Made by a program: the position numbers and the translations under genes | Notes under the pieces: model-generated | What the model was told of the DNA's origin: nothing | Databases searched by the model: none | The model's input: only the letters and a program-made list of their open reading frames with translations | NCBI RefSeq assembly: GCF_018070025.1 | Contig: NZ_JAGPYQ010000001.1 | Span: forward strand, 372,001-436,000 | Direction of reading: 5' to 3' | From: Streptomyces liliiviolaceus | GTDB lineage: Bacteria > Actinomycetota > Actinomycetes > Streptomycetales > Streptomycetaceae | DNA: 64,000 nt | Shown: positions 1 to 8,422 of the stretch, piece by piece | How the letters are laid out: each line of letters starts with the position of its first letter | Numbering within the stretch: position 1 is the first letter of the stretch

Positions 1-1
1 C

Positions 2-448
2 GAGTCCGGTGACGCGCTGGGCACCTCGGTCTCCGTGGGCGACTTCAACGCCGACGGCTTCGCGGACGTCCTCACCGGCGCCCCGAACGAGGACATCACC
101 CGCGGCGGCGCCAACAAGGCCAACGCGGGCGCGGTCTGGCTCCTCAAGGGCGCCTCGACCGGCCTCACCGGCACCGGGTCGCTCTCCTTCTCCCAGGACA
201 CGACCGGTGTCCCCGGGTCCACGGAGAAGGACGACAAGCTGGGTTCGGCCGTCTCGCTGACGGACTTCTCCGGCCACGGCCGCGCGCATCTGCTGATCGG
301 CGCGGAGGGCGAGGACGCGTACAACGGCACGCTGCTGTACCTCCCGAGCACCGCCTCGGGCGTCTCCGTCGCCAAGTCGGCGTACTACGGCGTGACCCAG
401 CTGGGCACGGCGACGGCCACGCGACTGGGCCAGGTCCTGACCCCGTAG
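2..448 (+). CDS. FG-GAP/integrin-alpha-like repeat protein, C-terminal part
   Basis: This is the 3' end of a gene that begins before the window; the frame is open from base 2 to the TAG at 446-448. The visible 148 residues contain two blade-like repeats. The first has the calcium-loop pattern GDFNADGFADV followed by a GAP-type motif (TGAPNEDI). The second is a weaker copy (LTDFSGHGRAHLLIGAEGED). This is the signature of FG-GAP / integrin alpha N-terminal beta-propeller repeats, which in Streptomyces occur mostly in large secreted proteins. No C-terminal membrane anchor or sortase signal is visible. A very strong hairpin follows at 484-532. Function beyond an extracellular beta-propeller cannot be stated. 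Confidence 0.8.
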   Translation, partial: ESGDALGTSVSVGDFNADGFADVLTGAPNEDITRGGANKANAGAVWLLKGASTGLTGTGSLSFSQDTTGVPGSTEKDDKLGSAVSLTDFSGHGRAHLLIGAEGEDAYNGTLLYLPSTASGVSVAKSAYYGVTQLGTATATRLGQVLTP

Positions 449-483
449 GCATCACGTGGCACACGCGAGACATCACGTGGCAC

Positions 484-532
484 ACGCACGAGGCCGGGAC
501 CCTGTACGGAACAGGGTCCCGGCCTCGTGCGT
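484..532 (+). terminator. Long perfect hairpin terminator after the FG-GAP gene
   Basis: Arms at 484-505 and 511-532 pair perfectly over 22 bp around a 5-nt loop. There is no clear T tract, as is common for Streptomyces terminators. It lies 35 bases past the stop of the FG-GAP gene and 33 bases beyond the stop of the convergent gene at 565-1155, so it can serve both. Confidence 0.85.
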
Positions 533-564
533 ACGCGCGGGCGGCCGTGTGCGGGGGCGGGTGC

Positions 565-1155
565 TCAGGCCCGTCCGCGGGCCCGTCGGGAGACCACCGC
601 GCGCAGGACGCGCCGGCCCTCGGTGGTCAGCTCCAGCGCCTGGCGCAGACCCCCCGGACCGTGCGCCGACACCAGTTCCAGCACGCTGACCTGGCGGCGC
701 AGTTCGGCGGCGACGAGCGGCGACATGTCCTGCGTACGCCCCTCGCGCCGGTCCCGTGCCGAGGCCGCGCCGCCGGACTCGGCACGGGCCGTGGCGTCGA
801 GGAGGCCGTGGATCTGCAGCGCGGCGACCGAGCAGGCGTCGGCCCACTCCCGCAGGTTCGCGGCGGTCCGCTCCGCCGGGGCCTCGCCGAGCATGTGGTG
901 GGCCAGCGCGACGGCCTCGCCCTCCGCCGACGCGGCGCTCTGCGGGCCGTCCGCCACATAGAGCTTGGCGCGCACCTGCTCGACGCACTCGCCCCAGTCC
1001 CGGAACCCCTCCTCGGACTCCGCGAGACTCGCCCACAGGGGGCGCAGGATCTCGTCGTCGCCGCCCAACAGGGGCACGCACCTGTCCAGGCACGCCAGAC
1101 CGCCCGCCGCGAGCCCCAGCTCGTCGGCCTGAGCGGTCAGTTCCACCAGGCTCAT
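565..1155 (-). CDS. Conserved hypothetical protein
   Basis: A 196-residue cytoplasmic protein begins MSLVELTAQADELGL. The ATG at 1155 is preceded by GGGAGG about five bases upstream; a GTG one codon earlier would sit too close to that ribosome site. It is acidic and Ala/Leu/Glu-rich and looks entirely helical, with no signal peptide, membrane segment or catalytic motif I recognise. The last 35 residues are basic (RRVLRAVVSRRARGRA). It is convergent with the FG-GAP gene and shares its terminator. The next gene to the right, also minus strand, is another unknown; the gap of about 100 bases leaves room for its own promoter. Codon use matches a genuine Streptomyces gene. I do not recognise the family. 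Confidence 0.65.
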   Translation of the reverse strand: MSLVELTAQADELGLAAGGLACLDRCVPLLGGDDEILRPLWASLAESEEGFRDWGECVEQVRAKLYVADGPQSAASAEGEAVALAHHMLGEAPAERTAANLREWADACSVAALQIHGLLDATARAESGGAASARDRREGRTQDMSPLVAAELRRQVSVLELVSAHGPGGLRQALELTTEGRRVLRAVVSRRARGRA

Positions 1156-1253
1156 CACGCCTCCCTCGGTGGGCCGCCGCTGGTTGCGGAGCCCGCACTT
1201 CCCCTTACTGCGTACACAGTGGCCGGAACGTCACAGTGCGAAGTGGCCGAAAT

Positions 1254-1769
1254 CTACATGGGGATGACGCCCAGTCGGTCCAGGAACCGGAAGAACAGCA
1301 TCTCGGCCGAGGGGTTCGCGTCGGAACTGAGCACGTCGAGGAGACGTTCCTCCGACGCGTCACGGCCCGATTCGCGGGCCCAGGCGAGGGCCCGTACGAC
1401 GGCGTCGCGCGGTTCCAGGAAGAAGTCGTCGACGGCCAGTCCGTCCTCGTTCCCGCCCAGGTACCCGGCCATTGCGTCCCTGGCCAGACAGGTCGTCCAG
1501 GCCCCGCTGTCGGGCGCGGCCGCCTCGACGACCACGCAGTCGCTGTCCATGACATAGCCGAAGAGGGCGGGCGCGCCCGTCTCCTCGGCCAGGTCGTTCA
1601 TGTTCCCCACGTCCGAGGCGCCCCCGTCGGGCGCGTTCGGGTACTCCCAGACCTGCCAGCCGCCGTCCGCCGTCTCGTGCAGCGTCATGCCCGCCGCGCC
1701 GGACAACGCGCGTAGCTCGGCAAGCGGCTGCTCGCTTCTGCCCACGACGAAATACCCCCAGTAGCCCAT
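1254..1769 (-). CDS. Conserved hypothetical protein
   Basis: A 171-residue protein starts MGYWGYFVVGRSEQPLAEL. I chose the ATG at 1769 because GGGGGAG lies seven bases upstream; the frame stays open further upstream (to 1847) but without a ribosome site or typical protein sequence. It is acidic, with no signal peptide or membrane span. The N-terminal half has alternating strands (MGYWGYFVV, ALFGYVMDSDCVVVEAA) and the C-terminal half is helical (DDFFLEPRDAVVRALAWARE), which resembles small Streptomyces alpha/beta proteins of unknown role. It lies between an unknown gene and the secreted hexosaminidase, all on the minus strand, with 130 bases separating it from the hexosaminidase stop. No function can be given. 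Confidence 0.65.
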   Translation of the reverse strand: MGYWGYFVVGRSEQPLAELRALSGAAGMTLHETADGGWQVWEYPNAPDGGASDVGNMNDLAEETGAPALFGYVMDSDCVVVEAAAPDSGAWTTCLARDAMAGYLGGNEDGLAVDDFFLEPRDAVVRALAWARESGRDASEERLLDVLSSDANPSAEMLFFRFLDRLGVIPM

Positions 1770-1899
1770 GCCGCTCCCCCCGGTGTGTCGGTCGGCCAGC
1801 GCCGAATACACCACAGACGCACAGCAGTTCGCCACCGGAACACGCAAGCCGCCAGAAACCCCACAGGCACGGCCGGGGCACCGCCCCGGGTCTTCCCGC

Positions 1900-3531
1900 T
1901 CAGTCCAGCTTCGCCGCCAGCGCCTTGAAGTCGGCCCAGGACGAGCCGGGCTTGCGCGGGTCCCACAGCTTCTGCGTCAGCGCCCGCAGCGGCATCCGGA
2001 CGCCCGCCGCCACCTGGTCCTGGGTCTGGGAGTTCGAGAGGTCGCACCAGACGGCGAAGGACGCGCCGAGGATCTGGTCGTCGTACTCCTTGGACACCGG
2101 GCTCGTGCCGCGGACGACGAGGGGCGTCCACTGCTCGTAGATGCGCTGCCCGGTCGGGTAGACGAAGGTGTTGGGCTGCCCGAGGACGTAGTACAGGTAC
2201 TCGTCGTTGTAGTTCAGCAGCTCGCGCCCGGTCCGCAGGTACTCCGTCGGCTGCCGCGCGCCGATCTCCTTGCCGGTCCAGTACGCGACCTTCAGGTCCT
2301 TGTCGGCCTGGACGGTGCCCCCGGCGAAGATCCCGTCGTTCCAGGCGCGCATGGTCCGGTCGTGGCCGCGCATAGTGTCGGCCCGGTCGTTGAGCCACCC
2401 GGTCGCCAGGTCGGCGATCCCGGCGCCGGATCCGTACGCCTTCGTCGCGGCGGTCGCCAGCTGCGGGTACGAGGCCGCCGGGTTCGCCACCGTCAGCGCC
2501 TGGTACTCGTCTGCGCCGAGGTGCCAGTACGGCCCGGGGAACAGGTCGGCGTACTCGTTCAGCAGCTCGTCGACGATCTTCCCGGCGGCGGGCTTGGAGA
2601 TGTCGAGCGCGCCCTTGGAGGCGACGCCCGCGGTGTTGCGGAGCTGGAGGTCGGGGTGGGCTGCGATCACCGCGCCGAGGTGTCCCGGTGAGTCGATCTC
2701 GGGCACCACGGCTATGTGGCGGCTCTTCGCGAGGGCGAGGATGCGCCGCACCTCGGCCTTGGTCAGGTGTTCCTTCGAGACGATCTCGGGGTGCGAGTCG
2801 GAGGCTATCCGGAAGCCCTGGTCGTCGGAGAAGTGCAGCCCGAGCTGGTTGTACTTCAGATCGCCCAGCTCACGGATGCGGTCCTCGATCCAGGCGGCGG
2901 TGAAATGCTTGCGCGCGATGTCCAGCATGAACCCGCGCTGCGGCTTGGCCGGCGAGTCGCGTACGACCCCCTCGGGCGCCGTGGCGTTCCCGTGGACCTC
3001 CTGCTTGAGCGTGCGGGTGCCGTAGAAGACGCCCGCCTCCTCCGTACCGCTGATCCGCACCCGCCCGTCGGCCACCCGCAGCGTGTACGACTCGGCGTTC
3101 GCGTCCTCGTCCGTGAGGTTCAGCCCGACGTCCCCGGCGCGCGCCTCGCCCCGGCCCGCGTAGGTCAGCCCCAGTTCCTCGGCCAGAAGCCGCCCCTCGT
3201 CGGCGAGCGCGTCGTCGCCCACGACCACGCGGCCGCCCTTCGCGGGCCGCCAGCCGGGTCCACGGGCGGGGGTGTGCTCGCGGACCGCCGGTATCGTCCG
3301 GGGCGTCCGTGACATCGGATACGTCCGATCGGGTGACGGTGTCGGCGAGGCCGCCGGTGCCAGGGCGCTCCTCTCGCCGGAGGGCCGCCCCGTCGAGGGC
3401 CCGTCCGAATCGCCGCTCGGCCAGAGCCCGACGGTCAGCGCGGCGCCCGCCACGACCGCCACCACGCCCGCGCCGACCAGCAGGGGCTTCCGGTGGACCG
3501 ATGCCGACTCTTTGCGCCTACGCCCGTTCAC
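1900..3531 (-). CDS. Secreted beta-N-acetylhexosaminidase (GH20)
   Basis: This enzyme removes terminal N-acetylglucosamine or N-acetylgalactosamine from chitin fragments and glycans outside the cell. The N-terminus is basic, followed by a hydrophobic segment (LLVGAGVVAVVAGAALTVGL) and a Ser/Pro-rich linker, consistent with export and possibly membrane anchoring. A GH20b-type N-terminal domain comes next, then the (beta/alpha)8 catalytic domain with HFSDDQGFR, PEIDSPGHLGA and the catalytic Asp-Glu pair in HLGADEY (about residue 340), used for substrate-assisted catalysis. With a GTG start at 3531 the protein has 543 residues, normal for the family. An adjacent in-frame GTG at 3534 is equally possible; GGGAGAG lies just upstream of both. 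The gene appears monocistronic, with an intergenic region on its 5' side. Confidence 0.9.
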   Translation of the reverse strand: MNGRRRKESASVHRKPLLVGAGVVAVVAGAALTVGLWPSGDSDGPSTGRPSGERSALAPAASPTPSPDRTYPMSRTPRTIPAVREHTPARGPGWRPAKGGRVVVGDDALADEGRLLAEELGLTYAGRGEARAGDVGLNLTDEDANAESYTLRVADGRVRISGTEEAGVFYGTRTLKQEVHGNATAPEGVVRDSPAKPQRGFMLDIARKHFTAAWIEDRIRELGDLKYNQLGLHFSDDQGFRIASDSHPEIVSKEHLTKAEVRRILALAKSRHIAVVPEIDSPGHLGAVIAAHPDLQLRNTAGVASKGALDISKPAAGKIVDELLNEYADLFPGPYWHLGADEYQALTVANPAASYPQLATAATKAYGSGAGIADLATGWLNDRADTMRGHDRTMRAWNDGIFAGGTVQADKDLKVAYWTGKEIGARQPTEYLRTGRELLNYNDEYLYYVLGQPNTFVYPTGQRIYEQWTPLVVRGTSPVSKEYDDQILGASFAVWCDLSNSQTQDQVAAGVRMPLRALTQKLWDPRKPGSSWADFKALAAKLD

Positions 3532-3752
3532 CACAGACCACTCACTCTCCCGATCACTCCCCCGCGTTCGTCCCCGTACGCTGTACCTCCGCTGTGAACC
3601 TAAGCCCCGGCGCCCGGTGCCGCCGTCCACCATCTGTCCTGAAACTCTCCCTTACGGGTGAAGTTCGGGCATCTCTCGGACAGCTACCGCCAAGCCTCGA
3701 TAGCGTGAAACCACACCTCTCACTTCATCCACTTGATCCCCTGCCGAATCCC

Positions 3753-4358
3753 GTGTGGCGCGCATCCCGGCGCCGCCGAACCGCCGAGGACCCCGCCCTG
3801 CCCGCGCACCGTCCTACCCGTCTCCCCGGCCAGGCCGTCGCCACACCGGAGCCGCCCGGACACCGCCCCACCGGCCTGGCCCGGTTCAACGCCATGCCCG
3901 CGGACGAGGCCGAGCGGACCCTCCTGGCCTGCTGCGGCAGCGGCCACTGGGCCCGCCGTGTCGCCGCGCACCGCCCCTATCCCGACCTGGGCGCCCTGCT
4001 GGCCGCGTCCGACGAGGCGGCGTACGACCTGACGTCGGCCGACGTCGCCGAGGCCCTGGCCTGCGAATCCCTCACGCTGCTCCCGGACGGCGCGTACTCC
4101 GCCGCGCACACGGCCCTGAGCGCCGCCCACGCCGCGTACGAGAGCCGTTTCGGCCATGTCTTCGTCATCTGCCTGGACGACACGCCCCCGGACGAATCCC
4201 CCGACCTGGTCCTGACCGAAATCAGCTCCCGCCTGGCCAACGACCCCGACAAAGAACTCACGCTCGCGGCGGATGAACTACGCCGCCTGACCAGGGGCCG
4301 CCTGACAAGATCCCTGGAAGCCGCCCCAAGGGGCGCGGGGAACGGCGCAATCTTTTGA
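3753..4358 (+). CDS. OHCU decarboxylase-like protein lacking the catalytic motifs
   Basis: The sequence LARFNAMPADEAERTLLACC, then HRPYPDLGALLAASDEAAY and YESRFGHVFVICLDD, matches the fold of 2-oxo-4-hydroxy-4-carboxy-5-ureidoimidazoline decarboxylase, the last enzyme of uric acid to S-allantoin conversion. In that family the catalytic His lies in an AHPxIG/AHPDLA motif and a Glu in SxxEQ. Here the corresponding stretch reads ALACESLTLLPDGAYSAAHT, so both motifs are missing and activity is doubtful. The start is uncertain: GTG at 3753 is used, GTG at 3705 is an alternative, and the ATG at 3894 would cut into the conserved domain. The last residues (PRGAGNGAIF) and the stop codon lie inside a copy of the dispersed repeat at 4329-4357. 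About 201 residues. Confidence 0.7.
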   Translation: MWRASRRRRTAEDPALPAHRPTRLPGQAVATPEPPGHRPTGLARFNAMPADEAERTLLACCGSGHWARRVAAHRPYPDLGALLAASDEAAYDLTSADVAEALACESLTLLPDGAYSAAHTALSAAHAAYESRFGHVFVICLDDTPPDESPDLVLTEISSRLANDPDKELTLAADELRRLTRGRLTRSLEAAPRGAGNGAIF

Positions 4359-4442
4359 GGGGCGCGGGGAACGGCGCAGTCTTTTGTCCTTAGGGGCGCG
4401 GGGAACTGCGCAATCCCTGAGGCCGACCACGACGCACCCGCA
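4329..4442 (+). repeat. Dispersed GCGCGGGGAAC repeat, cluster A (3 direct copies)
   Basis: Three direct copies of the GGGGCGCGGGGAAC element lie at 4329-4356, 4358-4385 and 4391-4442. The first two end in GCGCAATCTTTT or GCGCAGTCTTTT; the third has the longer tail running into a CCACGACG-type end. The first copy overlaps the 3' end of the upstream coding region. The same element recurs in clusters at 19235-19580, 28650-28767, 39680-39865, 49598-49640 and 51858-51938. Confidence 0.9.
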
Positions 4443-4628
4443 CCCGACCCCACCCGCAATAGCCCATACGTACCCCTTTGCCTGCCAGTTCGATCACATC
4501 GGTAGGCCCGCCGTAAACGTTCCGACAACACGTCGCTACGATGGCCAGGGCCGGTGGACCGTACCCGGCCGGGCCAGGTCGACATCGAAGCCGGCAGGCC
4601 CCAATCCCCGCTCCCGGAGGGTTCTTCC
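4443..4628 (+). promoter_or_regulatory. Upstream region of sdhCDAB
   Basis: This 186-base stretch between the repeat cluster and the sdhC start has no coding signal and must carry the sdh promoter, because the only upstream plus-strand gene ends before the repeats. TACGAT at about 4536-4541 is a plausible -10 hexamer, but no convincing -35 is visible. The sdhC ribosome site GGAGGG lies at 4617-4622 at the end of this stretch. Assignment of the promoter is inference. Confidence 0.4.
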
Positions 4629-5009
4629 GTGCCGGCTGGAACGCTGTACCGCGGCCGGGAAGGAATGTGGTCCTGGGTGGCTCATCGAGTCACCGGCGTC
4701 CTCATCTTCTTCTTCCTGTTCGTACACGTGCTGGACACCGCTCTTGTCCGTGTCTCTCCCCAGGACTACGACAAGGTCGTAGCCACCTACAAGACGCCGA
4801 TCGTCGCGCTGCTGGAGTACGGCCTCGTCGCCGCCATCCTCTTCCACGCGCTCAACGGCCTGCGGGTGATCGCCGTCGACTTCTGGTCGAAGGGCCCCCG
4901 CTACCAGAAGCAGATGCTCTGGACCGTTGTCGGCATCTGGGTCGTGCTGATGATCGGGGCGCTGTACCCCGTCCTCGGCCACGCCGCTCGTGAAGTCTTC
5001 GGGAGCTGA
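4629..5009 (+). CDS. sdhC: Succinate dehydrogenase cytochrome b subunit SdhC
   Basis: First membrane anchor of respiratory complex II, which binds heme b and helps pass electrons from succinate to menaquinone. The 126-residue product starts with GTG (VPAGTLYRGREGMWSWV), with GGAGGG just upstream. The in-frame ATG at 4554 would add 25 residues of non-conserved sequence. The sequence has the SdhC signature SWVAHRVTGV and three membrane spans: about residues 18-38 (ending in FVHVLD, whose His is a candidate heme ligand), 60-80 (with LFHALNGLRV, a second His candidate) and 95-115. It is the first gene of sdhCDAB; eight bases separate it from sdhD. Confidence 0.95.
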   Translation: MPAGTLYRGREGMWSWVAHRVTGVLIFFFLFVHVLDTALVRVSPQDYDKVVATYKTPIVALLEYGLVAAILFHALNGLRVIAVDFWSKGPRYQKQMLWTVVGIWVVLMIGALYPVLGHAAREVFGS

Positions 5010-5017
5010 CGCGCAAG

Positions 5018-5512
5018 ATGTCGAACAACACAGGCACCACCGAGAAGACCGCGTCCGGCATCGGCCCCGTGGAGGGCGCGTCCCTCTACGACGTCGACAA
5101 CCCGGCGCCCCTCATCGAAGCCCCGCGCAAGCGGACCAGCAAGACCCCGAAGTCCACCCGCGGCAACTTCGAGATGTACGGCTGGCTGTTCATGCGGCTG
5201 TCCGGCGTCGTCCTGGTCGTCCTGGTCCTCGGCCACCTGCTCATCCAGCTCGTCCTCGACGGCGGCGTCTCCAAGATCGGTTTCGCCTTCGTGGCGGGCC
5301 GCTGGGCCTCCCCGTTCTGGCAGGTCTGGGATCTGTTGATGCTGTGGCTGGCGATGCTGCACGGCGCCAACGGCCTGCGCACGGTCATCAACGACTACGC
5401 GGAGCGCGCGGACACCCGGCTGTGGCTCAAGGGCCTGCTCTACACCGCCACGGTGTTCACCATCCTGCTGGGCACGCTGGTGATCTTCACCTTCGACCCG
5501 AACATCCGCTAG
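5018..5512 (+). CDS. sdhD: Succinate dehydrogenase membrane anchor SdhD
   Basis: Second membrane anchor of complex II, 164 residues. The first 50 residues are hydrophilic and cytoplasmic, rich in Lys, Thr and Pro. Three membrane spans follow: around 59-80 ([20 protein letters not shown], with a candidate heme-ligand His), 100-125 ([20 protein letters not shown], with a second conserved His in MLHGANG) and 140-157. The MLHGANGLR motif parallels FHALNGLR of SdhC, reflecting the shared origin of the two anchors. ATG start eight bases after sdhC; the next gene, sdhA, begins 19 bases downstream, so the four genes form one operon. Confidence 0.95.
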   Translation: MSNNTGTTEKTASGIGPVEGASLYDVDNPAPLIEAPRKRTSKTPKSTRGNFEMYGWLFMRLSGVVLVVLVLGHLLIQLVLDGGVSKIGFAFVAGRWASPFWQVWDLLMLWLAMLHGANGLRTVINDYAERADTRLWLKGLLYTATVFTILLGTLVIFTFDPNIR

Positions 5513-5531
5513 GCACGGGGCTGCGAGAATC

Positions 5532-7286
5532 ATGAAGATCCACAAGTACGACACCGTCATCGTCGGCGCCGGCGGCGCCGGAATGCGCGCGGCCATCGAG
5601 TCGACGAAGCGCAGCCGGACCGCCGTGCTGACGAAGCTCTACCCCACCCGCTCCCACACGGGCGCCGCGCAGGGCGGTATGGCCGCAGCGCTGGCGAACG
5701 TGGAGGAGGACAACTGGGAGTGGCACACCTTCGACACGATCAAGGGCGGCGACTACCTGGTCGACCAGGACGCCGCCGAGATCCTGGCGAAGGAGGCCAT
5801 CGACGCGGTCCTCGACCTGGAGAAGATGGGCCTGCCGTTCAACCGGACCCCGGACGGCACCATCGACCAGCGCCGGTTCGGCGGGCACTCCCGCAACCAC
5901 GGCGAGGCCCCGGTCCGCCGGTCCTGCTACGCGGCGGACCGCACCGGCCACATGATCCTCCAGACGCTCTACCAGAACTGCGTCAAGGAGGGTGTGGAGT
6001 TCTTCAACGAGTTCTACGTCCTCGACCAGCTGCTCGTGGAGGTCGACGGCGTCAAGAAGTCGGCCGGCGTCGTCGCCTACGAACTGGCGACCGGTGAGAT
6101 CCACGTCTTCCAGGCGAAGGCCGTGATCTACGCGTCCGGCGGCACCGGCAAGTTCTTCAAGGTGACGTCGAACGCGCACACGCTGACCGGTGACGGCCAG
6201 GCCGCGGTCTACCGCCGTGGGCTGCCGCTGGAGGACATGGAGTTCTTCCAGTTCCACCCGACCGGCATCTGGCGCATGGGCATCCTGCTGACGGAGGGCG
6301 CCCGCGGTGAGGGCGGCATCCTCCGCAACAAGGACGGCGAGCGCTTCATGGAGAAGTACGCGCCGGTCATGAAGGACCTCGCGTCCCGTGACGTCGTGTC
6401 CCGCTCCATCTACACGGAGATCCGTGAGGGCCGCGGCTGCGGTCCCGAGGGCGACCACGTCTACCTCGACCTCACCCACCTCCCGCCGGAGCAGCTGGAC
6501 GCCAAGCTCCCGGACATCACGGAGTTCGCGCGGACGTACCTCGGCATCGAGCCGTACACGGACCCGATCCCGATCCAGCCCACCGCGCACTACGCCATGG
6601 GCGGCATCCCGACCAACGTCGAGGGTGAGGTCCTGTCGGACAACACCACCGTCGTCCCGGGCCTGTACGCGGCCGGTGAGGTCGCGTGCGTCTCCGTGCA
6701 CGGCGCGAACCGCCTGGGCACCAACTCGCTGCTCGACATCAACGTCTTCGGGCGTCGTGCGGGCATCGCGGCGGCGGAGTACTCGGCCACCGTCGGCCAC
6801 GTCGAGCTGCCCGAGGACCCGGCCTCGCTGGTCGTCGGACAGATCGAGCGGCTGCGGGCGTCCACGGGCAACGAGCGCGTGGCGGACATCCGCCGCGAGC
6901 TGCAGGAGTGCATGGACGCCAACGTCATGGTGTTCCGCACCGAGCAGACGATCAAGACGGCCGTCGAGAAGATCGCCGAGCTGCGCGAGCGCTACCTGAA
7001 CGTGTCCGTCCAGGACAAGGGCAAGCGGTTCAACACCGACCTCCTCGAAGCCGTCGAGCTGGGCAACCTGCTCGACCTCGCCGAGGTCATGGCCGTGTCC
7101 GCGCTCGCCCGCAAGGAGTCCCGCGGCGGTCACTACCGCGAGGACTACCCCAACCGCGACGACGTCAACTTCATGCGCCACACCATGGCGTACCGCGAGG
7201 TCGGCGACGACGGCACCGAGTCGATCCGTCTCGACTACAAGCCGGTCGTGCAGACCCGCTACCAGCCGATGGAGCGTAAGTACTGA
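5532..7286 (+). CDS. sdhA: Succinate dehydrogenase flavoprotein subunit SdhA
   Basis: The 584-residue catalytic subunit oxidises succinate to fumarate on the cytoplasmic face of complex II, with covalently bound FAD. It shows the N-terminal dinucleotide motif [15 protein letters not shown]. The flavin-linking His is in [16 protein letters not shown] (about residue 40). Substrate-site residues lie in [30 protein letters not shown] and [10 protein letters not shown], and the conserved [20 protein letters not shown] segment is present. Length and motifs are normal for the family. The stop codon shares its last base with the start of sdhB (TGATG), which indicates translational coupling. Confidence 0.98.
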   Translation: MKIHKYDTVIVGAGGAGMRAAIESTKRSRTAVLTKLYPTRSHTGAAQGGMAAALANVEEDNWEWHTFDTIKGGDYLVDQDAAEILAKEAIDAVLDLEKMGLPFNRTPDGTIDQRRFGGHSRNHGEAPVRRSCYAADRTGHMILQTLYQNCVKEGVEFFNEFYVLDQLLVEVDGVKKSAGVVAYELATGEIHVFQAKAVIYASGGTGKFFKVTSNAHTLTGDGQAAVYRRGLPLEDMEFFQFHPTGIWRMGILLTEGARGEGGILRNKDGERFMEKYAPVMKDLASRDVVSRSIYTEIREGRGCGPEGDHVYLDLTHLPPEQLDAKLPDITEFARTYLGIEPYTDPIPIQPTAHYAMGGIPTNVEGEVLSDNTTVVPGLYAAGEVACVSVHGANRLGTNSLLDINVFGRRAGIAAAEYSATVGHVELPEDPASLVVGQIERLRASTGNERVADIRRELQECMDANVMVFRTEQTIKTAVEKIAELRERYLNVSVQDKGKRFNTDLLEAVELGNLLDLAEVMAVSALARKESRGGHYREDYPNRDDVNFMRHTMAYREVGDDGTESIRLDYKPVVQTRYQPMERKY

Positions 7287-8065
7287 TGGCAACCCCGACC
7301 CTGGACAAGGCCGACGCGGCCGGCACGGCCGAGCCCGGCTTCGCCGACTCCCCGTACATCACGGCCACGTTCCGCATCCGCCGCTTCAACCCCGAGAACT
7401 CGGCGGAAGCGGTCTGGGAAGACTTCCAGCTGGAGATCGACCCCAAGGAGCGTGTCCTCGACGCGCTGCACAAGATCAAGTGGGATCTGGACGGCACCCT
7501 GACGTTCCGCCGGTCCTGCGCGCACGGCATCTGCGGCTCGGACGCCATGCGGATCAACGGCAAGAACCGTCTCGCCTGCAAGACCCTGATCAAGGACATC
7601 AACCCGGCCAAGCCCATCACGGTCGAGCCCATCAAGGGCCTCACCGTGCTGAAGGACCTGGTCGTGGACATGGAGCCGTTCTTCCAGGCGTACCGCGACG
7701 TGATGCCGTTCCTGGTCACGAAGGAGACGAACGAGCCGACGCGCGAGCGTCTGCAGACGGCCGAGGACCGGGAGCGCTTCGACGACACGACGAAGTGCAT
7801 CCTCTGCGCCGCGTGCACGTCCTCGTGCCCGGTGTTCTGGAACGACGGGCAGTACTTCGGCCCGGCGGCCATCGTGAACGCCCACCGCTTCATCTTCGAC
7901 TCGCGTGACGACGCCGGAGAGCAGCGCCTGGAGATCCTCAACGACAAGGACGGCGTGTGGCGTTGCCGCACGACGTTCAACTGCACGGACGCCTGCCCGC
8001 GCGGTATCGAGGTCACGAAGGCGATCCAGGAAGTGAAGCGGGCGCTGATCACGCGCCGCTTCTGA
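7286..8065 (+). CDS. sdhB: Succinate dehydrogenase iron-sulfur subunit SdhB
   Basis: The electron-transfer subunit of complex II links SdhA flavin to the membrane anchors. Its 259 residues contain the three expected cluster motifs: the 2Fe-2S site in RSCAHGICGSDAM with the later CKT Cys, the 4Fe-4S site in CILCAACTSSCP, and the 3Fe-4S region in CRTTFNCTDACPRGIE, whose last cysteines complete the 4Fe-4S set. The start overlaps the sdhA stop by one base. The N-terminal 20 residues are an Ala/Thr-rich extension often seen in Streptomyces. A strong hairpin 38 bases past the stop ends the sdhCDAB operon. Confidence 0.98.
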   Translation: MATPTLDKADAAGTAEPGFADSPYITATFRIRRFNPENSAEAVWEDFQLEIDPKERVLDALHKIKWDLDGTLTFRRSCAHGICGSDAMRINGKNRLACKTLIKDINPAKPITVEPIKGLTVLKDLVVDMEPFFQAYRDVMPFLVTKETNEPTRERLQTAEDRERFDDTTKCILCAACTSSCPVFWNDGQYFGPAAIVNAHRFIFDSRDDAGEQRLEILNDKDGVWRCRTTFNCTDACPRGIEVTKAIQEVKRALITRRF

Positions 8066-8103
8066 TCTTCCGGTACGCCGGTACTCGGTACTTCGGTACG
8101 CAT

Positions 8104-8145
8104 GCAAGAGGGGCCCCACTCCCGCCGGTGTGGGGCCCCTCTTGC
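8104..8145 (+). terminator. Terminator of the sdhCDAB operon
   Basis: Perfect 16-bp arms at 8104-8119 and 8130-8145 with a 10-nt loop. It lies between sdhB and the convergent TM2 gene that ends at 8162, so it probably works in both directions. Confidence 0.9.
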
Positions 8146-8161
8146 GGTGCGCCGGCCGGCA

Positions 8162-8422
8162 TCAGCCGCGCAGGACGCGACCCTGCTTGTCCGTGCGGTC
8201 GTTGCTGGTGAGGAACAGGATGCCGTCGATCAGCGCCCAGAAGCCCAGGCCACCGCAGGTGAGGAGCTGGGCGACACCGACGCCGACGGAGCCGACGTAG
8301 AAGCGGCCGATGCCGAGCGTGCCCAGGAAGATCTGCAGGATGCCCGCGACGATCTTCGACTTGTCGGAGTAGGGACGGCCCTGCGGGTCGACGCCGTACG
8401 GGGTGGCAGGGGGGACGGTCAT
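8162..8422 (-). CDS. TM2 domain membrane protein
   Basis: An 86-residue protein with a short Pro-rich N-terminus, the conserved GRPYSDKSKIVAGILQ segment and two membrane spans joined by a short loop: IFLGTLGIGRFYVGSVGVG, then LTCGGLGFWALIDGILFL. GIGRFYVGS and WALIDGI are hallmarks of the TM2 family, found in small bacterial membrane proteins of unknown role. The ATG at 8422 has AGGAG ten bases upstream; the longer open frame to 8581 is not supported. It is a paralogue of the protein at 9084-9638, sharing the PYSDKSKI and GRFY...LIDGI blocks and an identical terminal RG, which suggests local duplication around the DUF2752 gene. Confidence 0.85.
   Translation of the reverse strand: MTVPPATPYGVDPQGRPYSDKSKIVAGILQIFLGTLGIGRFYVGSVGVGVAQLLTCGGLGFWALIDGILFLTSNDRTDKQGRVLRG

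Noticed and set aside
473..1198. Open frames covering both strands of 473-1557
   Set aside because: They are shadows of the minus-strand genes at 565-1155 and 1254-1769: long Arg/Ala/Pro runs without domain content and without ribosome sites.
3535..3542. AGACCACT beside the hexosaminidase start, identical to half of a DasR operator
   Set aside because: The other half should read AGTGGTCT but the sequence is TTCACCAC, so only one arm matches. DasR control of a chitin-related gene is plausible, but this site alone does not support it.
5487..7292. A 601-codon minus-strand open frame opposite sdhA
   Set aside because: It mirrors the sdhA reading frame. High third-position GC on one strand creates long antisense frames in such genomes. 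Its product is a repetitive Val/Asp/Leu/Arg sequence with no known domain.
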